Positions 40,536 through 49,500 of a stretch of 64,000 nucleotides of DNA are shown here, piece by piece. The notes beneath the pieces are model-generated. The model saw nothing but the letters and a program-made list of their open reading frames with translations. It ran no database searches and had not been told where the DNA came from. The position numbers were made by a program, and so were the translations under genes. Numbering within the stretch: the first letter of the stretch is position 1; every line of letters starts with the position of its first letter. Origin of the DNA: Aurantiochytrium sp. KH105 (taxonomy: Eukaryota > Sar > Bigyra > Thraustochytrida > Thraustochytriidae); contig BGKB01000051.1 of assembly GCA_003116975.1 (NCBI GenBank), positions 310,001 to 374,000 on the forward strand, given 5' to 3'.

Positions 40536-42144
40536 ATGATGGGGAAGGCGAAGCCAAGTGCAGGATGCGGCGAGCAACCGTGGCCATCCAATTCTTCTTG
40601 AACAGGCAGGCCGACCGACGGACGCGCTCGAACTGCCTCTTTCCGGCCGGCGACCATGGCATGTGAAGGCGAAGATCGATCGCTGCAGCTGAAGGCAGCC
40701 AAATCCAAACCAAGCAACCTTGTACTGCGAACGCACGCACGCACGCACGCACGCATGCAAGCACGCAAGCACGCAATGGCGCCTGCAGCAGCCAGCAGTG
40801 CAGGCGGCAGCTGCTGGCTGCTGCACGAGGCCGGCAACCAACCGTCCCGCAGAAAGAAGGATATGGAGGCGGAGGAGGAGAAAGACGCACGCACTTCGCC
40901 GCAAGCCTTGCGCAGTCGTCGACTCCAGGCTCCGGTGCCGCTTGCCTCGCCCGCCCGGCGCGAGCCCGGTCGCCGCGAACTCGCGGCGCGCGTCCCTCGC
41001 TCGTTCGCGCGGCACGCCGGCCAGGGAAGCAGCGCGAGCGCGAGCGGGACGGCCGCCGGCTCCTGGGCGGCAGTGAGCAGGGCGAGTGGCCAGCATGGCC
41101 GCCGTTCTTTCCCACAACGCGGCAGGTAGCCTGCCCTGCTGCGTGAAAGACAGGCCGTATACGTTTGTTGGTTGGGGCCTGCACACCCACGCACGCACGC
41201 ACGGCCGGACGCACGGACGGACAACTGCGAGCCAGGAGCCAAGACTGCCAGCCCGAGGAGGCCCGTCGGCAGCGGCGACGCGGAGCGAGTGGCGACGGCA
41301 ACCCGCCCGCGGCAGGGCAGGTAGTTGCGATTGATCAACTGCGCCATGCCGACGCTGCTGCAGCAGCCAGCAGCCGGCAGCTGCCTGCTTTCGTTCGCCT
41401 GGCGCGCCTGCGGCGGGGGGATCGCGCCGCTGTGGGCTGCGACTGCGGTCCCGCTCTCCGCGCCACTGTGGCAGTGCTAGCTCCAGATGCAGCTGCTTCT
41501 TTCGTCTTTCTTTCAAGTGCACCGCACGGGCCGACCAACGGTCGCGACGACGAGGACTCGACCTCGCGATCTTGTGCGCGAGGCATCCGCGGCATGCGCG
41601 ACGGCTGCGCTGCGCTGCGTCGCGCTGCGAGCTGCAGAGGCGGCGGCTGCGGACAATCGCGTCGCGTTGGCGGACGATGGGTGGCTGGTAGCGCCGGGGT
41701 GGCGGTTGGGCGCGCCCGCTTGCGGGGTGTGTGCGCAGGATCATTAGTAGCAGAAGCACAAGCAGTGGGGTCCGTCGATCCTGTGTCCACGAAAGTGGCG
41801 TGCGCAAGGCGCTGCTTGTGACTACCGTGCCGACCGGGGCGATTGAGCACACCGCCAACGCCCGATCCTGGCTGGCAGCGGTCGAAGACGGCCGGGCTGG
41901 AGAGGCATACATCCTTCCGTCCATCCGTCCGTTCGTTCGTTCGTTCATTCATACGGCGGATCGCGGGGCGGGAATCGAGCGACCTGGCTTGCGGCCAGAC
42001 AACACGCGAGCGAATAGACAGGTCGTCCGCAAGACGACCGACGAGCGACTGGAGACCCCCGTCTCGTGCTGCCCACTGCCATCATCATCTGAGAGGCTGA
42101 TTGTGAGCGAGCGAGGTCGCGCAAGAACGATCAGTCTTCTTCCC

Positions 42145-42199
42145 ATTGATGGATTGATTGATGGATTGATTGATGGATTGATATTGATGGATTGATTGA
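42145..42199. repeat. (TTGATGGA)n octanucleotide-type repeat
   Basis: Alternating TGAT and GGAT units repeat about six times in the gene desert. Confidence 0.85.
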
Positions 42200-42402
42200 C
42201 CTGCGCCACGCACCGACGTACGGGCTTGCATCGCGCGCCGGCGCGCGAGGTTTCGTCTGGTTCTGTGCTCCGGCGCGTCCTGGACCAAGTCGCTCGCGAT
42301 TCTTGGACGCCTCGAGCCAGCCACCGACACAAGGGACACTGATTGTGTCGACTTCGCAACGCCACAGACAGCCAGACTGACGCACACGGACACGAACCAA
42401 TC

Positions 42403-42475
42403 GAGGCACGGGACAGAAATGGACCAAATGAGGCGCGGGACAAAAATGAACCAAATGAGGCGCGGGACAGGAAGG
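42403..42475. repeat. 27-bp minisatellite, about 2.7 copies
   Basis: Units start GAGGC(A/G)CGGGACA at 42403, 42430 and 42457, each followed in the full copies by a core ending ACCAAAT. A partial older unit may precede them near 42388. Confidence 0.85.
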
Positions 42476-43181
42476 ACACAACTTAAAGCTCAAGAGAGTC
42501 AAGACCAGACTTGACAAAACGGGACAGGACAGGACGAGAAAGAAAAGGAGGGAAAAGGAGGAGGACTTGTCGTCACCTGCAAGGAAGAAGATTGTTGCAA
42601 ACCTCGTCGCTTTTTAAATTTGCCTCTCAGTACGCAGGCGACAGTATCTGGCGTGGCCGCATTCTGACGAGACTAAAATTTACAAGTGGGGAAGAAGCGC
42701 CATCACCACAACATGTAGCAGACCAAAAGAGAACCGAGTAAACCGCTGCGAATGATGACCGTCACCTTTGCGGAGTGAAAGAGATTCTCGAGCATTCAAT
42801 CGTCTCGTCTCGGCCTTCCTCGACTGATCTTCGCAAAGACAAAATGATTGCAGCAATACAAATGTCTCGCGTAAGCAAAGCTTCTCCCGACTATCCTATC
42901 GTCGACAATGATCATCGTGGAGCGGTATAGCAACGCCTCTTGGAAGACACGACCCAAATTTCGTTAATCCTTGCATAACACGCCTCGGCGCACTCATAGT
43001 AAGGCACATTGAGCGTATGTGCACGTCCGCATCATCGGCAACGGCAGGCTGTTCCACACCTTTAGATCAATGACAGGCTACCTCACGCATGCAGAAGTAC
43101 ATATGTACGTTTGTTTACGGTAACTTTAGACGCTACTTCCCTTCACGATGGAACGCAGAGTTTGCTGACTAATACTACCTA

Positions 43182-43183
<2 letters not shown>

Positions 43184-43212
<29 letters not shown>

Positions 43213-43213
43213 T
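43184..43213. repeat. (CAG)10 trinucleotide repeat
   Basis: Ten CAG units in A/T-richer DNA at the edge of the gene desert, about 370 bp upstream of the broken TPR gene. Confidence 0.9.
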
Positions 43214-43576
43214 CGTGGATGATCTTACGGAAAATCCCTCTGGACCCTGGACGCACTGAAAGTCTCCATGTAAGTGAGGCGCCGTGGCCGCGAAATTGCG
43301 CGCAGTTTCCGGAGGATCATCTTGAGCTCGTCTCCGCCAAGGGGGTGCGGTAACGCGCCGAGAAGGCGAGAAATGAACTGCGCCTAGATGCTGGCGATGG
43401 AGGGTTTCCGTCTGCACAATGTCTCGTTGATGAACGGGGCGGCGACTTTTCTCGAGGAAATCGCGCGGCAGTTCCTCCAGGTCGCATGTTTTTTTTTCAA
43501 CTGACGCATCGATCTTGAATGCAGTCTCGACGATTTTCATAGCTCTGTCTCCGATCATTCAACGCTCGCGTGCGCC

Positions 43577-44072
43577 TTGTCAATATTCAGCAGCGAAAAC
43601 AATGCAGAGAGCTGGAAGGACGAATTCAAGAAGATGATTGACCAGGCTGTCGAGGCGAATGTGGACGGTGGCTATGTGACACCGATTAAAGAGGTCAACC
43701 ATAGCGCGCAGGCACAACGCCTGCAAATGGCGCGAGACGCAATAGTAGAGCCTCGCAATGGTGGTGGAGATCCGCGCAAGTTTGCCAAGATTCTCCATTG
43801 CACGGGTCAGTTATTGAGAAGTCAAAGCGAGTTATTACGATGAAGCACTGTCAATTGGCGAAGAAAGTCTTGACGAGCGGCATCCCAAAGTGGCGACATC
43901 ATTGCCTGACGCACACAAGACCACCACGAGGAGATCTTAGCGTACTTCGAGCAAGTGATGCTCACAGGAAAGTGGGTTTTGGCGACCGTCATCCCTCGGT
44001 GGCGATCATGGCGAACAACTTGAACGCCACTCGCGGAGAAGAAATGCTGACTGGGAAAGGCTTTCACATTTA
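43577..44072 (+). pseudogene. Broken TPR (kinesin-light-chain-type) gene fragment
   Basis: Traces of tandem TPR units of the kinesin light chain/NPHP3 type are spread over all three plus-strand frames. The first frame gives a helical segment ending AKILHCTGQLLRSQ up to about 43830. The next frame gives YYDEALSIGEESLDERHPKV (43833 onward) before a stop. The third gives FGDRHPSVAIMANNLNAT near 43975-44035. The spacing and the repeated x-x-RHP-x-VA pattern are typical of consecutive 42-residue TPR units. At least two frame changes and a stop break it, so it is unlikely to make a working protein. An intron-containing gene is a possible alternative, but no clear GT-AG pair fits the frame changes. 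The parent copy is not in this window. Confidence 0.5.
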
Positions 44073-44197
44073 AAAATTTTTAAAAATGTAAACTTTAATT
44101 TTTAAAAATTAGCCTTCCTACGTTGTGGTACTCTAGTATCCCGGGCCATGGGGTGATTGCTTGATGATAGGGAAATCGTGATTTTTACTAAAATTTC

Positions 44198-44205
44198 TAT
44201 AAAAG
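44198..44205 (+). promoter_or_regulatory. TATA box
   Basis: TATAAAAG on the plus strand, about 215 bp upstream of the ATG at 44420. A start site about 30 bp downstream would give a leader of roughly 190 nt that carries the 39-bp duplication. Confidence 0.5.
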
Positions 44206-44234
44206 TCTGACGACTCCACGACGAGCAGAGCTCA

Positions 44235-44312
44235 GTTCTGTGGCGGTTCCTAAAATGTTCCCTTCATCTCTCGGTTCTGCTACAGTTCCTAAACCGTTCC
44301 ATTGATTTCTCG
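44235..44312. repeat. 39-bp imperfect tandem duplication
   Basis: Two units begin GTTCTG at 44235 and 44274 and share GTTCCTAAA, then GTTCC, then TCTCG. They lie in the presumed 5' leader of the small coiled-coil gene. Confidence 0.7.
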
Positions 44313-44419
44313 ACGGTTATCAGCAAACTCTTCTGCGAGCAAACTCTTTTTACGAGCACAATCCTGCGAGCAGCGTGTGGACAAGCAAAGCGTGCTTCCG
44401 CCCGCATTTAGCCGGCAAC

Positions 44420-44635
44420 ATGGACACCAAGCTCCGCGCCCGCGCAGACGAGCTGCAAGGCGCCGTTGAGAGACTCGGCGGCCTTCTCAAGGAGACATCG
44501 CAGCACGTGGACCGGGCTGGCGCAGCCTTTTCGTGCGCGGTAGACTTGGCTGCGCTGGCTTCGAGGCTTGCAGATCAGCAGGGCTGCGTGCGCGCCGAAA
44601 AGCACATGCAAGTACATCAAGAAACGGGTCGATAA
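44420..44635 (+). CDS. Small helical (coiled-coil) protein, 71 residues, family not recognised
   Basis: The frame MDTKLRARADELQGAVERLG and onward is one long amphipathic helix pattern with heptad-like Leu/Val spacing to about residue 58, then a polar tail ending QETGR. Codon use has the high third-position GC of the real genes around it, in contrast to the A/T-rich DNA just upstream, and a TATA box sits at a sensible distance. The size and character recall small subunits of coiled-coil complexes (kinetochore DASH, BLOC or similar), but no motif decides this. A weak donor (GTACAT) lies near the end, so a short extra exon is possible. It converges with the SRP receptor beta gene 171 bp downstream. 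Confidence 0.5.
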   Translation: MDTKLRARADELQGAVERLGGLLKETSQHVDRAGAAFSCAVDLAALASRLADQQGCVRAEKHMQVHQETGR

Positions 44636-44806
44636 ATTGCTCCTTTTCTTTGACATCCTTCTTTTTTCGCCATGCGAGATGGCTTCTGGCGTTCCTGGCC
44701 TCGCGCAACACAACGCGACGCGATGGGAAGACAAGACAACTGTATTTTATAAACATCACTATACCCATGAGCGGTTCTCATCTATTCAATCGTTCGTTTC
44801 AATTGT

Positions 44807-45717
44807 TCATGCCGAGGTCGCTGGAAAAGCGTCTGCGATAAACTCGAGGACCGGATCGAGCTTGGCGCCACCCTCGAGAACGGAAGCGGAGCAAAACTCA
44901 ACCTCGCAACCTGCGTCGCTGTCAAACTCGAAGGGCACGCCCTCGGTACCGAGAGCAATCTCCATTTCGTCGTCGCCTTCCGTATCAATGGAGTGACGCG
45001 TCGTCTTGAGACCATCAATCTCCTTTTCAAGCTTCTTGCGCAGATCTTCGGGCGCAATCGCGCCAGACACCTCGCACTTGTTGCAGACAATAAGCATGCG
45101 TGGCTCGCAACCACTGCGAATAATCTCCACGAAAACGTCATACAGTAAACTAGAAATTTCGCGAATATCCTTGGGCTTGACGGCCGCTGCATCCACGAGA
45201 AACACCAGGCATCGCGCCTGCACAATCACATCGGGAAGCTGCGTGCGGAGACGCGCGTGGCCGGGAAAGTCAATCACGCGGCGAGGAGTATCTACGTCGG
45301 CACCCACGAGTGGGAAACGCTTTTCCTGGATCTCCATCGAGGTCACGCATTCTGGACATTTGTCGGCGAGTCTGCTCATTTTGGCAAAGTGCGGTGTTAG
45401 TTTGTTGATTCCTCATCTTTCGTTTGACGTTTTCCAATCGACACTTACAGCTTGTAGAACAGCGAGGTCTTGCCGGAGCCCGAATTGCCCAATAGCACGA
45501 CGGCATCGCCTGTACGTTTGCGGCCGCCTGCGCCGCCGCCGCTGCTGTTGCCGCCGGTCACAGCCCACGTGGCGAGCACAATTGCCAAGAGCGTTGCGGC
45601 GATGAGGATTGCCAGTGCTGCATCATCCGATACGCCTAGCTGCCGCGCGACCGCCGCCTCGGCGCTTGCGAGCGGCGTCTGCAGCGCGTCAGGCACGGCG
45701 CCGCGCAGGGTCTCCAT
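44807..45717 (-). CDS. SRPRB: Signal recognition particle receptor subunit beta, two exons
   Basis: Exons 45449-45717 and 44807-45371 join across a 77-nt intron to give 277 residues. An N-terminal membrane anchor (AALAILIAATLLAIVLATWA) is followed by a small GTPase domain: G1 loop LLGNSGSGKTSLFYKL, which the intron interrupts right after, then G3 DFPGHARLR (DxPGH, as in SRbeta), and G4 CNKCE where most GTPases have NKxD. SRbeta anchors the SRP receptor alpha subunit at the ER membrane and helps hand ribosomes to the translocon. The G4 variant resembles the looser G4 of known SRbeta proteins. The start is ATG 45717 (METLRGAV). The last 60 residues are acidic. Identification rests on anchor-plus-GTPase order and the DFPGH motif. 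Confidence 0.87.
45372..45448 (-). other. Intron of the SRP receptor beta gene
   Basis: Donor GTAAGT and acceptor GCAG flank 77 nt. Splicing joins FYKL to LADKCPECV in frame; total coding length is 834 nt, a multiple of three. Confidence 0.85.
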
Positions 45718-46334
45718 GTCGCCCAAAAGGTTCGCGACGTTTTCCTTCTTCTCGCCTTCGTTCTCTCCTGCTTGACTTGCACCTGCGCGCGGTGCTACGT
45801 TCGTCTACTCTCTCTCTCTTTCTCTCTCGAGCGGTCTGCGCTCTCGTCGCACGCGCCCGGCGCGTCTGGACGCGTCCCGTCTTGCTCCACTATGTGTTCT
45901 GCCGCGTGGCACGCTAGGTGTAGGCATAGTCTAGTCACCGCTAGAGGCTGTTTGTTGTAGTATGTTGGGCGAGAACAGGTCGCCACGCTGATTGCAGTGC
46001 ATACCACCAACGTAAGGTTGGCCATTGCGAAAGCCACTCGTAGGACTTTGTTGGCTGTCGTCGGGAGCTGTGGAATTTGCAAAAACTCGAGGGGGCACAT
46101 TGGCAAGCTTAACTTTTTCTTTTTATAGTGCTATAGACCGTGACGTGAGAGGAAAGGAGCCAGAGCAAGGCGAGCGGCCATACACCATCGAGAAAGACGT
46201 CATGTTCTGCCTCGAGGCATGTTCTTTTTCCTCTCACACTTGTAGTACATGATGTACAGAAGAAAAGAAAAGAAAAGAAAAGAAAAGAAAAGAATGAAAG
46301 GTGGGGAAAGAGAGCAAACACGGGGAAAACAAGG
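45718..46334. promoter_or_regulatory. Intergenic, SRPRB promoter and RING-H2 3' region
   Basis: About 620 bp with a CTCTCTCTTT tract near 45800-45825 and an (AAAAG)n tract at about 46260-46294 beside the RING-H2 stop codon. No gene is seen. Confidence 0.45.
46260..46294. repeat. (AAAAG)n pentanucleotide repeat
   Basis: About seven copies just downstream of the RING-H2 stop codon, in its 3' UTR. Confidence 0.85.
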
Positions 46335-47936
46335 TCATGGGTCCGCAGTGTCGCGCAGAGACTGCTTGCATGCAACACAAGTGTCATGATCGACGAGCCA
46401 GGGGTCGATGCAGTCCTTGTGAAAAGCGTGCTTGCAAGGCATAACCTTGAGCTCCTCGTCCTCCTCATACGGATACTGGCAAACCAGACACTTTGTGGTG
46501 TCAACGCCTCGCAGGGCGCCTTCGTCGTGCGAGGCAGCCTTAAAGACGACCACGGGCAGAGCCTCCACCAACGCACGACCGTCAACACGCCAGCGCTCCT
46601 GCTTGACGTTGCCAATGCGCTCGCCAAGCTCTACGAGTTCATCGTACGACATATCGTCCGGATCAAAGTCAGCGCCTCGAGCAGCCTCCTCCATTGCCAC
46701 CCGAACACGATCCGCCTCGGCTTCCTCCTCGGCCATGAGCCGCAGTGCGAGAGCGACGCTCTCATCCTCTTCTGAAGCGGCAGCCCCAGACGTAGCACCT
46801 TCGGCGCCGCCGCTTGCCTCGCTGGCGTTCGCCTGCGCGACGTCGCTTCCCGTACGATGCATATTTCGCATCGCCTCGAGCTGGACTTGGTGAAGACGTT
46901 CCAAGAGCTGATCTTCCTCTTCAGCCATGAGCTGGCGCGCCAGACGCTCCGACTCGTCCAGGAGTTCCTGCTCGGTCTTGCCCTCTGTGCTCGCATCATT
47001 CATTGTGCTGCTCGTGGAGGACCACTGCAAACCACTCTCCGCGACGTTGCCCGTGAGGTCGATGGCCGAGACATCATGGCTACTCATGTCGGCGTCGTTG
47101 TCGTCATCGACGACGTCTTCGAAGGCATCGTGCAGATTGACATCGCCGTCGGCATCCTCATCCTGATTGCGAGGGCCCGCTGGAGAAAGTGCTCCGGAAA
47201 ACGAAAGACGCAGCGAAGCCGACCTTCCCGCAGACGTCGCATGCGCTCGCGTCTGGCGAGGTCGGTCCTGCGTGGTGGCCCACAACAACTCGACGGGACT
47301 TGCCCGAATTTCTCGGCGATGACCCGGTCGCGGGGCGTGAACCTGATCATCCGCGCCCTGCAAACCAGAAGAAGCGTCGCGAGCGCGCCGTTGCGGGCGG
47401 TGATGGCTCGCGTACGCGTCTTGGCCTGTGCTGCTCGAAGAAAAAGAAGAAGAAGAGGAGGAAGAAGAAGAAGCCGTGGCGCCAACAGCGCCACCGCTCG
47501 TAGTGATGTCTTCAGCTGTCAAATCAATCGTCCCGACCGCCGCAGGCGTTTCGCAGCCTGCGGGTGTCGACAAGTGAAAGGGGACATGGCGCGAAAACTG
47601 CTCTTGATGCTCATGGTGGAGCTGATGACGATGATGTCCACCGCGACGCGAGGACGAAGACCCGGATCCACGACGTGAAGCGCTCGTGTGCTCCAGTTCT
47701 GCCTCCTCCAAGTCGTCAAAGAGCTCGCGCGAGTCGGGCGAGAGGTCTTGCATGGTGGACTGCCACAATTGGTCTCTGCGCACAGAAAGCAGAGACCGTG
47801 TTCCGCGGTCCTCATGGCGCGAGTCTTCTTGCGCCTTGACCTCGTCTTCGTCCACTAGCACGCTGGCTGGCGTCTTGAACCTCAAAGATGCGCGCCGTCT
47901 TCGCACGGGCGAGCCCGTCGGGTCCTGGCGCTGCAT
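46335..47936 (-). CDS. RING-H2 finger E3 ubiquitin ligase-like protein
   Basis: A 533-residue protein whose only recognisable domain is a C-terminal RING-H2 finger: CLVCQYPYEEDEELKVMPC, then KHAFHKDCIDPWLVDHDTC and VACKQSL. The ligand order is C-C-C-H-H-C-C-C with normal spacings, so all eight zinc ligands are present. The rest is low-complexity: Ser/Arg/His-rich in the N-terminal 200 residues and acidic with helical Glu/Ala/Met-rich stretches from about 330 on (QLMAEEEDQLLERLHQVQLE). It has no membrane span. By family it should recruit an E2 and ubiquitylate unknown targets. The start ATG 47936 (MQRQDPTGS) is the first in-frame ATG; upstream codons lack one. It is divergent from the FabI gene. 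Confidence 0.8.
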   Translation of the reverse strand: MQRQDPTGSPVRRRRASLRFKTPASVLVDEDEVKAQEDSRHEDRGTRSLLSVRRDQLWQSTMQDLSPDSRELFDDLEEAELEHTSASRRGSGSSSSRRGGHHRHQLHHEHQEQFSRHVPFHLSTPAGCETPAAVGTIDLTAEDITTSGGAVGATASSSSSSSSSFSSSSTGQDAYASHHRPQRRARDASSGLQGADDQVHAPRPGHRREIRASPVELLWATTQDRPRQTRAHATSAGRSASLRLSFSGALSPAGPRNQDEDADGDVNLHDAFEDVVDDDNDADMSSHDVSAIDLTGNVAESGLQWSSTSSTMNDASTEGKTEQELLDESERLARQLMAEEEDQLLERLHQVQLEAMRNMHRTGSDVAQANASEASGGAEGATSGAAASEEDESVALALRLMAEEEAEADRVRVAMEEAARGADFDPDDMSYDELVELGERIGNVKQERWRVDGRALVEALPVVVFKAASHDEGALRGVDTTKCLVCQYPYEEDEELKVMPCKHAFHKDCIDPWLVDHDTCVACKQSLRDTADP

Positions 47937-48399
47937 GCTCGCGTGCAGAGAAGAAAACTCCCCAAGCACTTGCTCCTCTCGCGCAAGAGTCGCGTGGCTC
48001 TCTTTGACCCGCTTCTCGCTCCTGACTCGTGGCGTCCGCGGCGCTCGGCGTCCTGCCAGTTAGTTTGAGATGTGCAGCGTGACTCCTTTTCGCAGGCGCT
48101 CACATCACCTTGCGGCGCTCGTACAACGCGCCGCTGGGGGCCAGAAACCGTCGCGAGCCATTCGGGGTTGCGCAGATCATTCGAGGAACTAGCAAGGAAC
48201 CGCAAAATGTTTGCATTCGATTCACAGTCACAGCGATTCACAGTCCCAGTGATCGAGGTGTTGTTCGCTCTTTTGCGGCAGCAGCAGCAGCAGCGAGCGG
48301 CAGCAGCGAGAGAGAGAGCAGAGTCGAAGCGGCGGCGTTGGCGGCGACACAAGAGGCCGCGGGCCGAGCAGAGGTGGGCAGATAAGAGTGGCGACGAAG
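47937..48399. promoter_or_regulatory. Divergent intergenic region, RING-H2 (-) / FabI (+)
   Basis: About 460 bp. It holds a CAGCAGCAG run near 48280-48295 and no TATA-like box. It should carry both promoters. Confidence 0.45.
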
Positions 48400-49236
48400 A
48401 TGGCCAAGACGACGTCGACGCTGCTGCTCGGCAAGCGCGGCCTGGTGGCGGGCGTGACGAATGCGCGGTCGCTGGGCTGGGCCGTGGCCAGAGCGTGGCT
48501 TGCTCACGGCGCCGAGGTGACCTTGCTCGCCAAAAATAAAAACCTTGCCGATAAGGTCCATGCACTCTGGGACCGAGAGCTCCCAGAAGTGCCCAAGCGA
48601 ATCATGCAGCATGACCTGGGGTTTGAGGATCATCTCACATGGGACGATCTACGCTCTACGGTGGACTTTGATCTCCCTTCAAAGCTCGACATGGCGTGCC
48701 ATGCAGCAGCCTTTGCACCTCGCGAAGCCCTCCACGGACGAGTCGTGGACGTGAAGCGAGATGACTTTGAGTACACCATGGACTCGAGTGTGTACAGTTT
48801 TATTGCGCTTGGCCGACTTCTCGAGCCTATCATGACGCGAGACGCAACAGAGGAAAGCGCAAGTCTCATGACCCTGACATTTGATGGTTCACAGCGCGCA
48901 GTACCTGGATATGGTATCATGGGCCCTGCCAAGGGCGCCCTCGAGAGCACGTGCAGGTATCTCGCGAGTGAACTTGGCCAAGGCAATATTCGCGTCAACG
49001 CCATCAGTGCGGGTCCCATTAATACCTTGTCGGCGCGTGGGCTTCGTGGATTTCACGAGCTCCGCGACCACGCCAATGCAAGACGCACGCTACCGGATCC
49101 CATTTCCGCACAGGATGTCGGCAGCATTGCAACTTTTTTAGCCAGCGATCTTGCTGCTCACGTCTCAGGTCAAACCATTTTCGTTGATAGCGGCATCTCC
49201 AGCCAGGCGTTCGGCGCTGCGGACCGTGCCGACTGA
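48400..49236 (+). CDS. FabI-type enoyl-[acyl-carrier-protein] reductase
   Basis: A 278-residue short-chain dehydrogenase of the FabI/ENR type, which reduces the enoyl-ACP double bond in type II fatty-acid synthesis using NAD(P)H. The cofactor region GLVAGVTNARSLGWAVARA replaces the classic Rossmann glycine motif, as in FabI. The active-site block is highly diagnostic: RAVPGYGIMGPAKGAL, with the Tyr (Y171) and Lys (K178) in the FabI spacing YxxMGxxK, then GNIRVNAISAGPINTLSARG. The other FabI active-site Tyr, ten residues before Y171, is Phe here (TFDG). The start ATG 48400 (MAKTTSTLLLG) leaves almost no N-terminal extension, so no plastid or clear mitochondrial transit peptide is visible unless an upstream exon was missed. 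In eukaryotes FabI is normally plastid-targeted, so its setting is unusual. Confidence 0.87.
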   Translation: MAKTTSTLLLGKRGLVAGVTNARSLGWAVARAWLAHGAEVTLLAKNKNLADKVHALWDRELPEVPKRIMQHDLGFEDHLTWDDLRSTVDFDLPSKLDMACHAAAFAPREALHGRVVDVKRDDFEYTMDSSVYSFIALGRLLEPIMTRDATEESASLMTLTFDGSQRAVPGYGIMGPAKGALESTCRYLASELGQGNIRVNAISAGPINTLSARGLRGFHELRDHANARRTLPDPISAQDVGSIATFLASDLAAHVSGQTIFVDSGISSQAFGAADRAD

Positions 49237-49474
49237 TGTGCCGAAACCTTGATAGATTTTGCAATTTGTGTCTTTTATTTTTCGCCACCACCACCACCAC
49301 CCTTCACCATTGATTTCGTTTCGTAGACTGTTTTGAATCAAAGGCAGACGAGAGTTCATCATCGCTTGCTGCTATCACCATTCTCATCTCGTCTGGTCAG
49401 GTGCTTTTTACTTGTTCTCGCCATTTGGCTCCGACTTGAACATTGAACGCAAGCAAGCGTGGGTTTTCGGCGCC

Positions 49475-49500
49475 GGGGGGGGGGAGGGGGGGGGGGGGGG
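49475..49500. repeat. Poly-G tract
   Basis: Twenty-six bases of G with a single A. It could form a G-quadruplex and is also a place where sequencing length is unreliable. Confidence 0.85.

Larger units (their letters stand above)
36063..43576. other. Repeat-rich gene desert of about 7.5 kb
   Basis: No recognisable domain occurs on either strand. Long open frames exist (up to about 480 codons at 40500-41948 on the minus strand), but they are Arg/Ala/Pro/Ser-rich, mutually overlapping and lack motifs, as expected from GC-rich non-coding DNA. Simple repeats are dense: (CTTT)16, CTGC/CTGT, GGAA, GATCT, CAAG, GCAC, TCC/TAC and TTGATGGA tracts, plus a 27-bp minisatellite. The motif GTGAGTTGA, which resembles a splice donor, occurs three times on the plus strand (37070, 38071, 39114). 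The first few hundred bases should be the AGC kinase promoter and leader. The remainder could be non-coding RNA, an origin, or structural chromosome DNA; I cannot tell which. Confidence 0.5.
44073..44419. promoter_or_regulatory. AT-rich region and promoter of the small coiled-coil gene
   Basis: It starts with an A/T palindrome-like stretch at about 44066-44112 (TTTAAAAATTTTTAAAAATG and relatives), then a TATAAAAG box, then a 39-bp imperfect tandem duplication before the ATG at 44420. It is by far the most A/T-rich part of the window. Confidence 0.5.

Noticed and set aside
41480-41640. tRNA-like T-arm (GGTCGAGTCC) on the minus strand
   Set aside because: The loop is one base short, and no matching acceptor stem or A box lies at the right distance.
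40500-41948. 482-codon minus-strand open frame in the gene desert
   Set aside because: Arg/Ala/Pro/Gln-rich, overlapped by other long frames on both strands, no motif. It fits GC-rich non-coding DNA with few stop codons.
42403-42475. 27-bp repeats considered as a CRISPR-like array
   Set aside because: Units are directly adjacent with no spacers, and the genome is eukaryotic; it is a minisatellite.
44636-44806. Possible second exon of the 71-residue coiled-coil gene
   Set aside because: The only donor is weak (GTACAT) and the continuing frame has no coiled-coil or other signal before it meets the SRPRB gene.
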